The position numbers were made by a program, and so were the translations under genes. A stretch of 64,000 nt of DNA from Pirellulaceae bacterium. Lineage in GTDB: Bacteria > Planctomycetota > Planctomycetia > Pirellulales > Pirellulaceae. This document shows, piece after piece, positions 20,401 through 29,472 of this stretch. Position 1 is the stretch's first letter. Each line of letters begins with the position of its first letter. Below the pieces are notes generated by a model. The model worked only from the letters and a program-made list of their open reading frames with translations. It was not told the origin of the DNA and did no database searches. The stretch lies in assembly GCA_026004775.1 (NCBI GenBank), contig BPJU01000008.1, positions 124,001-188,000 of the forward strand. The letters are read 5' to 3'.

Positions 20401-23400
20401 TGCGTCGCCTGTTCGATTAACCGATTATGCTCAGCCACCACCGACAACTGGTATTGAGCCATCGCGTCGATGTAGGCTTGAGCGTGGCTATCACGGATGG
20501 CAGCAAACTCGGCAATCTGCCGGCGATCCAGGGCAGCCACTTGCTGCTGGAAATCGCCCTCCAACCGAGCCGTGTCGACTCGGTACTGAGCGTCGGCCAC
20601 CGCCAGCCGTTCGCGATACCGCACGTACGGATCCAGTAGACCGGCAAACCACGCGCTTCGCGCTTGCTCGGCTGGACCACCTCCCTGATTGATACCGACA
20701 AAGTAAGCCACCTCGGCCTGGGCCAGTCGTCGTGCACGCTGGCGGTCGGCCTGTCCAAGCTGCTGGAGGTAATCCAATTCGGCACGAGCACGGTCGTGCA
20801 CCCACGCCTCGCGTGCCACCGCTTCATCCAGGTCTCGAGCCGTAAACGCGTCGGTGATGCGGTCCACGTATCGGCGAGCTGCGTTCGTCACCAGGGTACT
20901 GAACCGCAATTCGGCCGCACTGGAACCGAACGCCGCTTGCTGCTCCAGCAAACCTATTTGCTGCGTATGCGATTGGAGAATATTGCCCAATTGCGAGTGG
21001 AGCCCCACCCAGATATTTCCCACGTCCGTGGTTAATTGGACAGCGGCCGTTCGAGCATCGGCGAACCATTGTTGCTGGGCGGCTTGAACCGCCTGGAGAT
21101 AAGCACGCTGAGCGGGCGACAGCGAGGCGGGATCTTTACCCTCCAGGTTGTCGGCCGATTCCCCGGCAATGTACAGATCGGCCGAAGCGCGTGCCATGCT
21201 GCGCACCAGCCGTCCCACTGCGGCAGCCATGCTCACTTGATACGCGGCTTGCGCCTGGGCCGCCTGCTCCACGGCCCCCGCCCACGCAACCATCGTGTCC
21301 TGATCCGTCTGCGCTTGGGCCTGCAGGTAGCCCGTAACGAACGTGACGACCACTTGTCGAGCGTCCGCCGCATACTGGGTGGAAGCGGCCAGGAAATTGT
21401 CGACCCACTCTTGATAGGCCGCAGTCAGCGAATCTGCCCAGGCATATTCGGCCTGGCCCAAGGAGGCCAGCCAGTCAGCGTCGGCATTCTGCTCGTCGTG
21501 TAACTTGCGGCGCAACGCCGCCTGCTGGAGCCGAGCATATGCGGCGTCGGCTGCCGATACCTCCCCCTGGTAGCGAGCCAGTTGCAGCAACAAGCTCGAG
21601 TCGGACTTTGATTCCAGCTCATTTACCACCCGTTCCCTCGCCGCCGTTCGCTGATCCAACACCGAAATCTCGAATTGCGATTGGGCCAAGCCCACCGTCA
21701 TGCGATAGTCAAGTTCCGCGAACGTTGTGTCTTGACGGAATCGGCTGGCTGCGCCGGTCATCGACAATACCCAGCCGCGCTGGTGGCTGGCTTGCTGGCG
21801 AAGCCAGTTGGCGGTGGCCTGGTCAACCTGGGCATCCCACACCTGCCAGGCGAGTAATTGAGCCGTTGCGCCGGCCGCCTCCAACTGCACTTCATCGGAT
21901 CGGTCTTGGACGGCGGCTTGCGCCAACTGGCTCGTGCGAGCGACCTGGGCCGCCGTGGTTGCCACGGTGTGCGCTTCGGCCGCCGAGGTGATGGTGGCCA
22001 CGAACTGGACGTAGGCGTCGGCCTCCGAGACGCGCCGGCGATAGCCGGCAGCTTCGATCATCGCACCAAACCCGGCCAAGTCCGTCTCTTCCAGTTGCAG
22101 GGCGAGCAGTGCGTCGGCGGCACCGTGTTCAAATTGGAAATAGGCATCCCGCACCGCTTCGTCATGAACGATACCTGCCTGTACCAGGAGATCTTGGTAA
22201 GTTCGATCCGCGGCGGCCACAGCCAGCAAATACTGCTGCGTGGCCGCCGTGGTGGTGGCAGTCGATTGAAGCTGAGCGGCTAGCCGGCCGGAAATATAGC
22301 CGGCGGCTGCCTGGGCCACGTCAGCAACGAATCGCGCCTCAGCCTGCTCGACTTGCCGGCTGGCCAGCCGAAACGCCTGCACATCCTGTTGTGTGCGCAG
22401 GTATTCGGCGTCCGACTGAGCTTGCACCCACTGCTGGTGCGCTATGTACCAGCTTTGTGCCCAGGCAGTCGAAGCGGCCGCGACCGCCGAATAATAACCG
22501 GCCCATGGCTCCGGCACCGATGCCGAAACAGCCCAACCCGCAGTCTGCTGCGTCAAACGTGCCCCGGCTGACGCGCCGAATTGACCCAGCGCCGCGGCTA
22601 TCGATATGTCGCGAGCGGCAGTGAGCTGTACCGATCCGAGTTCCCGATCCGTATCCAGATCGCCCAGCACCCCGCCCAACGTGCGATCGGCCAGTTGCAA
22701 CGACTCCCAATGCTGGATGTCCCCCATCGCCATCGTTTCAGTAAAGAGCGATTCCTGCTGCACCGACGCATTGCTCGCCGCATACTCGTTTTGCACAAAG
22801 ATGCGCGTTCGTTGATCCGCCCAGTGGTGCAGTTGCAGCCGGTAGGTGAGAAGCGCGGCCAGCGTGCCGTCCGACCAGGACTCGTCGATGTTCAATCGCT
22901 CGTGCCGATGGCGGTTCTCGGCTCGTGCCAGACGATGCGCCTGGCGACGAGCCGCTTCGGCCAGCGGCACGTCGATCGGAGTGTCGCGCATCTGGCCCAT
23001 GTAATCGAGATAAATATCGCGCCGCTCCAATAAATAGTCGTAATCAATCTGGGCACGATCCATCGCAAACCGATGGTTTTCGTCGGCCACTTCCAGGTCA
23101 CGCGTACGCCGCAGATCGACCAGTTGCCCCCGATAAACGAACTGTTCGGCCAGGCGTTGACGAATTTCGTCGGCAACGGCGTCGATCCGGACCTGCCGGC
23201 GATCCGATTCGATTTTCAAGAGATTCCGGTCGCGAACGGCTCGCGCCTGCTCGATCAACAGCGTTCGTCTATGGTCCGCATTGGCCACGTCCTGTTGCCA
23301 CTGATGCACGGCCTGCGCGGCATCGGCATCCAGTCGAGCAACAAGGTCCGCTAACTGTTCCTGATAGTCGGCGTCAATCCGGTCCAATTGATGGGCAAGT

Positions 23401-26400
23401 TGCAGTTCCGGCAAGGCGGGTAATTGGTCGTCGGGCCACGCGTTTCGCAAAGCTCCGGCCAGACTGACGGCTCGTTGCTTGCGCCGCTCGATCCCCCGCA
23501 ACCGGCTCTCCAGCGCCAGATCGGCCGTCTGTATCTGCCACCGCTGAGCCGCGTCGGCCAGACGAACCTGAAGGTCGGCTTCTGCCCGGATCGCCTCTGC
23601 TTGAAAATCCTTCCACGCATCGTGATAGTTCTGCTGCTGCCAGATCGCCACTTCCAATTGTTGCTGGATGAGCCGGCGTTCGGCCACTAAGATCGCCTGG
23701 TCTCGCTGATAGAGAGCCTCGGCGTCTTGCCGCTCTTTCATACGGTAGGCGTCGGCTACAGCCTGATCAAATGCCAGGTAAGCATCCGCAATGGCTGTTT
23801 CTCGATCGGAAAACGCCTGTTTGCGCCAGGCCAATTCGAAGTCGCTGTACTCCATCGGGTTTGAGGGTGGGTTGTTGGCGTAGTAATCCGATAGCTCTTG
23901 CATCCGCCGTTCGTATTCTTGTTGAGCCGCTGTAATGGCGGCTCGAAGAATCTCATGCAACGGTGCCAGCCGCGCTTCCAAGGCCAAACGATGCGCTTCC
24001 AGAGCCGCCTGATACACGTTCTCGGCCTGTTGCACTGCGTACTGATAGGCCAACTCTTCCAGCACCAGGTCGATGGACGGATGGCGTTGCCGGAGCCGCT
24101 CGTCAAACTGCTCCTCGGCAACCCGAACGCGACGCAGCCATTCCTGCCGCGCTTGTTGGACGGCAGCCAGGTGCGACGCATCCAGCGCCTCCCGCGCCTG
24201 CTGTTCGCCCCGCAACGACTCTGTTTCGCTTGTTTGCCACCGCTGATCCGTGTCGGCCGCCGTTCGCCGCCAGGTCTCGGTAAGCTGCGAAGGGATGCGG
24301 GCCTGCTGGTTGTCCAGCAACGGAATTGTCAAAGCAAACGGCGGAGCCCATGCATCGACCAAGGGCAGAGGAGCACGCCCGTCGGGCGGCGCGTCGGGCC
24401 AAACCAGGTCCGGTAGCACCATGCTGGTGTCGAAATCATGGGACGCCAACCGAGCAGCCAGTTGTTCGGCAGCAGCACCCAGATCGGCCGCATATTGCGA
24501 GTCGATTTCTCGTACCGCCTGATAAAATGTCTCATCGGCCGCCGCCACGTCGGCTGCCAACTGTTCGGCATCCGTCCGGTGCTGGCGGTTTCGCTGATCG
24601 GCGGCTTGCTGGAGTCGCTGGTGGCGGCGCTGGGCCGCTTCCGTTACCGCGTCCCAATACTGGTCGACCGCGGCTTGGCGAGACGTCTGGTAACGCAACA
24701 CAGCTTCGGCCAACCGCTGCACCTCTTCGCCATCCGGCTCTGCCGCATAAACGAAACTAATCGAGTCCCATGTCCCCGAGCCGCTGCCGTCCAGAGGCCG
24801 CACGCCGACCCGCACCAAACCTTCACCCGCCGGAGCCGGGTCGATCGTAAACCGCCCCTGACCGTCCGTCATCACCACACCGTCCGGCTGCCCGTCGCCG
24901 TCCAAATCGTACTCGACCAGTTTCCCGCCCGGCTGGGGCGCATCCAGTCGGCCGGTGACACGGGGGTCGGACGTGGCTAAATCGCTGTCCGAAGCCCCCG
25001 TGTCCGAGACTAGCCGCAAGTCACGAATGCGCGCCGGTGGCTGCCACTGGCCAACCTGCACTAAATCCGGCCGGGATTGTGGCTGGAAACGAAGCTCTTT
25101 CCACTGGCCGAATACCTCCTCTCCATCCGGCGTTATCTGTTTGGTGCGGATGCGAACCGTAAGATGCTCGTCGGCCAGCGCGGCTACCTCAACGCGAAAC
25201 GATCCGTCGGAACCGACGGCCTGCGTCCGGTCCACCACCCCGTCGCCGTTGGTGTCCAATTCCACGGCCATTGCCGCAGCCGATTGCCGGCCGGCAACCC
25301 ATCCGGTAACCATGTTTACCGGAAACGCCTGATGTTCAGCGGGTGCGATCGTGGGGTTCACCAAAAAGGCCGGAGCGGCTGGGTCTGTTTCGTAAATAAA
25401 GGACAATTCCCGCCAGTCTCCCGCCAGGAACTGACCGGAATCGTCCTGCCAACTCACCGCACGCACGCGTACGTGCACCGGTCCTGGTTGAACAGTGGGC
25501 TGAACCAAGAAGTAGCCGTCTGCCGAGGCAACAACCACCTGGTCGATCGTACCGTCGGCACCCACATCGACTTCCAGTACGGTGGAGCGATTCTGCGTCC
25601 GGCCGACACGCCCCTCCAGCCACGGCACCGAGGTCCTGCCATCAGCCGGCTGGCCACTATCGACCGCAAGCCCGATTTGCTCGATTTGCGGAACGACCAG
25701 CGGGTCCGCGGCGTAATTCCAGGAAAAGCTTTGCCAACCGGTGCGCACGATGTAGCCCGTGTTCGGGTCCAGGCCGGAAGCACGTACGAGCCAGTGATAT
25801 TCACCATACTCACCGGCCTGTGGATAGAGTACGAAACGTCCGCTTCCATCAGCCAGCGAAAAGACATCGGGAACACCGTCCGCATCATAGTCGAGCTCGA
25901 CCCATTTCCACGGAAGTTCCGTCGAACTTTCGATCATTCCGGCAATTCGAGGGTCAGACGAAATGCGGTCGGAGTCCGACAAGCCGGTGTCGCGCAAGAG
26001 AGCCAGCGAGCCGATTTGTAACGAAACAGTTGTGACGGTACCAACCGTGTACGAGAACTCTTGCCAATCCCCCCACCGCTCCGGTTGTCCGTCGATTACG
26101 CGGGTGCGAACCGCCACGGTATAAGTACCGGGCTGGGATGGATTGATCAGTCGCTCAAAACTTCCTTCGGCACGGCCAACGGCCACCGCGTCGACTTGTC
26201 CATCGCGATTGTCATCAAATTCGATTACCACTCCGGGTTCAATTCCCGACAGCCGTCCGGACAGACGCGGGCTAAGATGAGCCGTCGCATCAGCAGGCAA
26301 AAATTCCAGCGACGCGATTTTCGGAGCCGGCTGCGGCTGGAAGGTGTACGAAAAACTTTGCCAAGGGCCGAAAAGTTCAGCTTGTGCTTTCACGTCCCAT

Positions 26401-27881
26401 CGCGACGAGCGGACATGAACCGTAACCGGTCCGCTCGCCAAGCCACGGGGAACTATTTCGAAGTTGCCCTGTTCGTCCGGCAAAACTTGACCGTCCGCCT
26501 TTCCATCACCATCAGCATCCCAATAGACAAGTGCCAACTCGAATCCACCTTCCGCCGCCAGGCGGCCGGAAAGCCGCGTGTCCGCCGTTATCTTGTCGTC
26601 CGGTACGCCGGTGTCGTTGGCCAAGCGAAGCTCCACGATCTCTGGTGCCGGCGCCGCCACGTAGTAGAAAGTAAGCGATTTCCAGTCGGAATAGCGAGCC
26701 GCCCCGTATGTCGGATCCCACTGAAGTATCCGAGCCTGCACCGTGTGCCGGCCATAAGGCAAGTCGGAAAGATCCAGCTCCGCCTGATCGGTGTCGTCAA
26801 GCCACGAGCGAGCGTCGGCAACTCCGTCTGCCGTCCAGTCCCATTCAATGGCCAGTCTCTGCAGAGGAACCGGCTCGGGAGCCAAGAACTCGGGAAACAT
26901 ATCATTAGGATACGGCGAGTTGCCCGAATAACTGCGGGACGCTGATCCGCTTGAACCACCGCCCGACGAGCCATAGTTGGCCGGTTCGGAAGAGCCTCCA
27001 CCCGACGGACTGCCGCCCGGTGACGATGGATAACCGCCTGAAGGACCGGTAGGATCGTAGCCGCCGGAACTTGTTCCCGAACCCGACCAGCCGCCGGAAC
27101 TAGAGTAGCCGCCGGAACCGGAAGGATTGCCGTAGCCGGAGGAGCCGCCCGGATAACCGGTCGATCCACCGTCCGAACCACTGCCGGCACTTCCGCTTCC
27201 GCCGGTCATCTGGCCCCCGCCCGGGTCGGACGGGTCGCCGGAACCAGAGCCCTCCTGCCCCGAGCCGCCCTGCTGGCCGCTCGATCGATCAAGTGCGGCT
27301 ACCACAATGGCTACCCAAGTGACGTTATCCGATGCGCTCGAGCCCGTATCGGTTTTCAGCCGTAGCGCTCGCAGTTGCTCGGAGGCCGCCGGCACTGGCT
27401 CGGCCGTAAATTGAAACTCGTGCCAATCCGTTACCCGCTCCGTACCATCCGCCAACAGGGATCGTGCTCGGTACCGGATGGTAACCAGACCTGTGTAGGT
27501 TGCCAATTCGGGACGATCCAAGCGAGGATCGAACGCAAAAACGAACTGAGGCGGCGATTCGTCAAGCAGCGCAGTTGCATTGGTCATGCCCTCAGGCTGC
27601 AGGTCACCGTCGATGTCATATTCGACCGTAAGCTGTGCTGGATTCACCTGGCCGTGGATTGTGCCAAAAATCGTCCAGTTGGCGGTCATGCCGTCCGAGT
27701 CGCTTTGGCCTGTGTCGTGCAGCAATCCCACATTCTGGAATTGAAGTTCGAGGTCACCGGCCAACAGTTGCCGTGGTTCCAGCTTTTCGGTGAGCAGCGG
27801 CCGCTGGATCCGGTGTCTTCGTGTGCGTTGCCTTTTCCTCCAAGACTGCCACAGACCCGCAAGTTTCTCGCGGAAACGCAT
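17472..27881 (-). CDS. giant surface protein: LEPR-XLL motif, Ig-like repeats, long helical rod, C-terminal His/Cys module
   Basis: I chose the ATG at 27881 because GGAGG lies eight bases ahead of it; the frame then gives 3,469 residues. The N-terminus is very basic and contains EKLEPRQLLAGD (about 32-43), the LEPR-XLL-type motif of planctomycete surface giants. About eight ~100-residue Ig-like repeats follow to about residue 1045, several with DxDGDGxxD loops that look calcium-binding, interrupted by a Gly/Ser-rich stretch (genomic about 26900-27290). Residues about 1046-2970 are almost continuous helix, rich in Ala, Gln, Asp, Trp and Tyr, with a heptad-like look. A Pro-rich and partly hydrophobic segment leads to the last ~190 residues, with GHVFVIL (His3314, 17940-17942) and NQCAVFARR (Cys3431, 17589-17591), a pair resembling papain-like or NlpC/P60 permuted folds. 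Export and surface location are inferred. Catalysis is unproven. Confidence 0.85.
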   Translation of the reverse strand: MRFREKLAGLWQSWRKRQRTRRHRIQRPLLTEKLEPRQLLAGDLELQFQNVGLLHDTGQSDSDGMTANWTIFGTIHGQVNPAQLTVEYDIDGDLQPEGMTNATALLDESPPQFVFAFDPRLDRPELATYTGLVTIRYRARSLLADGTERVTDWHEFQFTAEPVPAASEQLRALRLKTDTGSSASDNVTWVAIVVAALDRSSGQQGGSGQEGSGSGDPSDPGGGQMTGGSGSAGSGSDGGSTGYPGGSSGYGNPSGSGGYSSSGGWSGSGTSSGGYDPTGPSGGYPSSPGGSPSGGGSSEPANYGSSGGGSSGSASRSYSGNSPYPNDMFPEFLAPEPVPLQRLAIEWDWTADGVADARSWLDDTDQAELDLSDLPYGRHTVQARILQWDPTYGAARYSDWKSLTFYYVAAPAPEIVELRLANDTGVPDDKITADTRLSGRLAAEGGFELALVYWDADGDGKADGQVLPDEQGNFEIVPRGLASGPVTVHVRSSRWDVKAQAELFGPWQSFSYTFQPQPAPKIASLEFLPADATAHLSPRLSGRLSGIEPGVVIEFDDNRDGQVDAVAVGRAEGSFERLINPSQPGTYTVAVRTRVIDGQPERWGDWQEFSYTVGTVTTVSLQIGSLALLRDTGLSDSDRISSDPRIAGMIESSTELPWKWVELDYDADGVPDVFSLADGSGRFVLYPQAGEYGEYHWLVRASGLDPNTGYIVRTGWQSFSWNYAADPLVVPQIEQIGLAVDSGQPADGRTSVPWLEGRVGRTQNRSTVLEVDVGADGTIDQVVVASADGYFLVQPTVQPGPVHVRVRAVSWQDDSGQFLAGDWRELSFIYETDPAAPAFLVNPTIAPAEHQAFPVNMVTGWVAGRQSAAAMAVELDTNGDGVVDRTQAVGSDGSFRVEVAALADEHLTVRIRTKQITPDGEEVFGQWKELRFQPQSRPDLVQVGQWQPPARIRDLRLVSDTGASDSDLATSDPRVTGRLDAPQPGGKLVEYDLDGDGQPDGVVMTDGQGRFTIDPAPAGEGLVRVGVRPLDGSGSGTWDSISFVYAAEPDGEEVQRLAEAVLRYQTSRQAAVDQYWDAVTEAAQRRHQRLQQAADQRNRQHRTDAEQLAADVAAADETFYQAVREIDSQYAADLGAAAEQLAARLASHDFDTSMVLPDLVWPDAPPDGRAPLPLVDAWAPPFALTIPLLDNQQARIPSQLTETWRRTAADTDQRWQTSETESLRGEQQAREALDASHLAAVQQARQEWLRRVRVAEEQFDERLRQRHPSIDLVLEELAYQYAVQQAENVYQAALEAHRLALEARLAPLHEILRAAITAAQQEYERRMQELSDYYANNPPSNPMEYSDFELAWRKQAFSDRETAIADAYLAFDQAVADAYRMKERQDAEALYQRDQAILVAERRLIQQQLEVAIWQQQNYHDAWKDFQAEAIRAEADLQVRLADAAQRWQIQTADLALESRLRGIERRKQRAVSLAGALRNAWPDDQLPALPELQLAHQLDRIDADYQEQLADLVARLDADAAQAVHQWQQDVANADHRRTLLIEQARAVRDRNLLKIESDRRQVRIDAVADEIRQRLAEQFVYRGQLVDLRRTRDLEVADENHRFAMDRAQIDYDYLLERRDIYLDYMGQMRDTPIDVPLAEAARRQAHRLARAENRHRHERLNIDESWSDGTLAALLTYRLQLHHWADQRTRIFVQNEYAASNASVQQESLFTETMAMGDIQHWESLQLADRTLGGVLGDLDTDRELGSVQLTAARDISIAAALGQFGASAGARLTQQTAGWAVSASVPEPWAGYYSAVAAASTAWAQSWYIAHQQWVQAQSDAEYLRTQQDVQAFRLASRQVEQAEARFVADVAQAAAGYISGRLAAQLQSTATTTAATQQYLLAVAAADRTYQDLLVQAGIVHDEAVRDAYFQFEHGAADALLALQLEETDLAGFGAMIEAAGYRRRVSEADAYVQFVATITSAAEAHTVATTAAQVARTSQLAQAAVQDRSDEVQLEAAGATAQLLAWQVWDAQVDQATANWLRQQASHQRGWVLSMTGAASRFRQDTTFAELDYRMTVGLAQSQFEISVLDQRTAARERVVNELESKSDSSLLLQLARYQGEVSAADAAYARLQQAALRRKLHDEQNADADWLASLGQAEYAWADSLTAAYQEWVDNFLAASTQYAADARQVVVTFVTGYLQAQAQTDQDTMVAWAGAVEQAAQAQAAYQVSMAAAVGRLVRSMARASADLYIAGESADNLEGKDPASLSPAQRAYLQAVQAAQQQWFADARTAAVQLTTDVGNIWVGLHSQLGNILQSHTQQIGLLEQQAAFGSSAAELRFSTLVTNAARRYVDRITDAFTARDLDEAVAREAWVHDRARAELDYLQQLGQADRQRARRLAQAEVAYFVGINQGGGPAEQARSAWFAGLLDPYVRYRERLAVADAQYRVDTARLEGDFQQQVAALDRRQIAEFAAIRDSHAQAYIDAMAQYQLSVVAEHNRLIEQATQADGVRRQALAAAVAQFDRDVATADKQLWVTLASAANPADAQAWEAHRTALAAARRQATLTAADADHTWTISVSAAETWHQEQLTNALAALEKQFAAADANARIRAAQAQADWYAGLADAQADRAVDATHAQNRWRLDRARAEADWLDSVLFQRWMVWAQLTPSPAPNSYSAYQLNSASLVHQWWAGAASDYVDRVARENQVDLQFTLDVAQAYRTLAGRLSGAYRGRQAAVASSEQLRREAYADSRVLYVQRLVSPALITDRLKADAQQDYQYRLADAQYDLDVGGSADEYRRQVAEAELRRQRAVAAADAYFAGQEAAAAAQLRATQLAADLQERRSNLQADQTWARAVQSALADWDETVTRLGSRHARELQQLQYDYQAGLADSWAAILANAALQQSETPWQQRDRLAAEAAARRLRGWQAAESRRSDFLADRELAWTAAEAAADRQWLEVQGQAADEFEAVQAEQFSTLLETQREAGNRLADAGLHPESAAWAGWLPQMGFWLPGGAYAISPASIFLLLDIESMIGAALAGLRSSGLLMPPISASLPVATFGTSPIVVPPPAAFVPSPSFRSGPYVPPVPASLSQSRPGEYYERMALEAQADPAMYEDPSLAGGPRYAAIFPPGLISGVLSDIGLMLKYPGAALRGFGEGAITSGKVLVNGTATTLRSAVTLGFVNQPWDVIPVNATDLFYGYDRSFNILRVSEELLIGALLGKATSLKVSNWGSLGVHALRYWDMAQNGASIARGAYGLAYGTEDTFDSILEIVFGGAGMLGHAWGAFEAWHAKQVAREVEAANRGSPYRIGVSAILRERDDLVGHVFVILEDRTPVPVPGQPGLYRKNIHRVVRGLNAKEHINDRNPNDVLRFLFGGETAGFTGQIEDEAWILVTYEGTDALLETRWFFVSEKQFLDAMEYVWKMEDLQKAGKLRYHLFNQCAVFARRTLQAAGLDPFYTIPYPPWVYRLLERMPKRPRR

Positions 27882-28040
27882 TGCACGTTCCTCCATGCCT
27901 AGTTTTTGAGCCGTTATTCCTGGCGGCCCGCGGCCCGACCGCCGCACCTGTTCGCCTCAAAGTCTTGCACAGACCAACTGTCCATCCATAGCAGAAATGA
28001 TTATGCCAATCGGGGCATCGAGTACTTGACAAGCACGGTA

Positions 28041-28058
28041 GTGACATACTTATGTCAC
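28041..28058. promoter_or_regulatory. 18-bp palindrome upstream of giant gene
   Basis: GTGACATA-CT-TATGTCAC is a perfect inverted repeat of 8-base arms, 160 bases ahead of the giant gene's start. It looks like a dimeric regulator site. It is also possible that it is part of the flanking repeat region. Confidence 0.5.
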
Positions 28059-28136
28059 ACATCACGAGAATCTGGCGAGCCGAACCGACTACTATCTTGC
28101 GCTCGCACCGGTCGGCCAGAACCGGCCCTTGGAAAA

Positions 28137-28292
28137 GGGTAACCGTTCACGGTCACACAATGAAAGGAAATGTATGACCCCGCCACTTGGCTACGCGCAC
28201 CACGAGGAAATCCGACGTAGGGTTCTTCCCAGCCAGACCGTTCGCCTGGGCTAAATAATACGCGACTCATTAGAGCGCTGGCGGCGCGTCAA
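28137..28292. repeat. dispersed ~150-bp repeat, copy A
   Basis: This segment, starting GGTAACCGTTCACGGTCA and ending GGCGCGTCAAT, aligns by eye along its whole length with 46030-46182 (estimated about three quarters identical, with small gaps). Shared blocks include GGTAACCGT-CACGGTCA, a CCGCC..TGGCTAC..GCGC block, GGCCTGGGC-type sequence, ACGCGACT and GGCGCGTCAAT. No open frame is conserved between the two. It lies between the giant gene and the 354-residue protein gene. Confidence 0.75.
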
Positions 28293-28356
28293 TCCCCCCT
28301 TGCGTGGCAGAGGTCTGGAATGAGAAAAGCTACGTTGTCCGCCAACGCTAACTGCC

Positions 28357-29421
28357 TTATTGAGCGACAGCTTGCGACAGGCAACGAAGCTGAGCCTCCC
28401 GCACTTGCTTGCAATACTCTCTCAAAACTTGTTTGAGTCCAGGCTGCGAAGTTTCTTTGCCTTGCGACGTGGTAGTGTAGCCATTGATCAGAGCCGATTC
28501 CGTTTGGTTGAGGTAGTTTATAAGCGAGTCGGTTAGTTGTTTTTCGTATTGACTGGATAACCACCAATCAACGGCCATGCCCACCGCAAATCCGACGGCG
28601 ATGCCGGCTGCCGTCCCGAGCGGCCCGACGGCCGACCCTCCGGCCCCACCGGCGCTGGCTGTGCCCGCCGTCACTCCCATACCCGACACGACGCCGGGAA
28701 GTACACGTACCAGCAGTTGCGTCACCAGTCTCTGCGCTACCATCGCCGCCAACTCGCTTGCCGCCATCGACGCCACAAACTGATAGACGGATCCTTTCGC
28801 CTGGTTCTCCATAGCACGTACAATCTCCTCGGAAACCTGTTTGCGGAATTGCTCCAGGTCCGGAAGTTGCACGTTTACATCAGGGTGGTTACCAAGAGCA
28901 ACCTTGACAGAGGCATATAATTCGTTCTGGTTCGCAGACACCTCCTCGAAAAACTGTGTAACTGTCTCCGTCAGGCCATTTTGAAACTCATCGGCCGAAA
29001 AGATACGTGCTTCAAACTTTTCACGAACTAATTGTTCTACGGCACCTCCCGTGACCATTCGCCACGCCACACGGCCTCGTGTGGAAAGCGAAAGCAAGTC
29101 GTCAACAAACTCAGGAACGCGCGAGCGATACACATCAAACTGATCATGGATGCGCTGTACACATCGCTCAACAGCTTGGTTATTTTGTTGGTCGCTTTTC
29201 TCAACGAGCGGCTTGATGGTAGTACGGATAAGTTTCTGAGCAGGTGACTTTAGATAAACAATTCGCCAGCCGAGGTAACCCACCGCTGCCAAAAAAACCA
29301 GTAACAGGATAAACGGAATACCGTTGCGGCGCCGGGAGGGCCGGACGTAGACTGGGTCATCATAACCGGTATCCAGATAGTCGCTATCCAATTGTTCTTC
29401 CCACATTCCAGACATACACAT
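28357..29421 (-). CDS. membrane protein with glycine-zipper region
   Basis: The protein has 354 residues. A short acidic N-terminus precedes a transmembrane helix (about 35-55), so the bulk is likely outside the cytoplasm. A long helical region follows (about 60-215), then a Gly/Ala-rich stretch with small residues at regular steps (about 238-285, glycine-zipper style) that could insert in a membrane, and a helical C-terminal tail with two Cys. I recognise no family. It starts 51 bases after the stop of the 395-codon frame's gene upstream and is followed, after a 475-bp gap holding a repeat, by the giant surface protein on the same strand. Joint function in surface display or export is inference. 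Confidence 0.7.
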   Translation of the reverse strand: MCMSGMWEEQLDSDYLDTGYDDPVYVRPSRRRNGIPFILLLVFLAAVGYLGWRIVYLKSPAQKLIRTTIKPLVEKSDQQNNQAVERCVQRIHDQFDVYRSRVPEFVDDLLSLSTRGRVAWRMVTGGAVEQLVREKFEARIFSADEFQNGLTETVTQFFEEVSANQNELYASVKVALGNHPDVNVQLPDLEQFRKQVSEEIVRAMENQAKGSVYQFVASMAASELAAMVAQRLVTQLLVRVLPGVVSGMGVTAGTASAGGAGGSAVGPLGTAAGIAVGFAVGMAVDWWLSSQYEKQLTDSLINYLNQTESALINGYTTTSQGKETSQPGLKQVLREYCKQVREAQLRCLSQAVAQ

Positions 29422-29472
29422 AACCCCTTATACAACCTCTGATGACCGTATTAAGCCAGGTATCGCCAAGTG

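Noticed and set aside
19584-20420. Long plus-strand frames opposite the giant gene (also 24438-24980, 25077-26021, 26061-26945)
   Set aside because: They are mirror frames of the biased codon use of the giant gene; they have no family content and poor starts.
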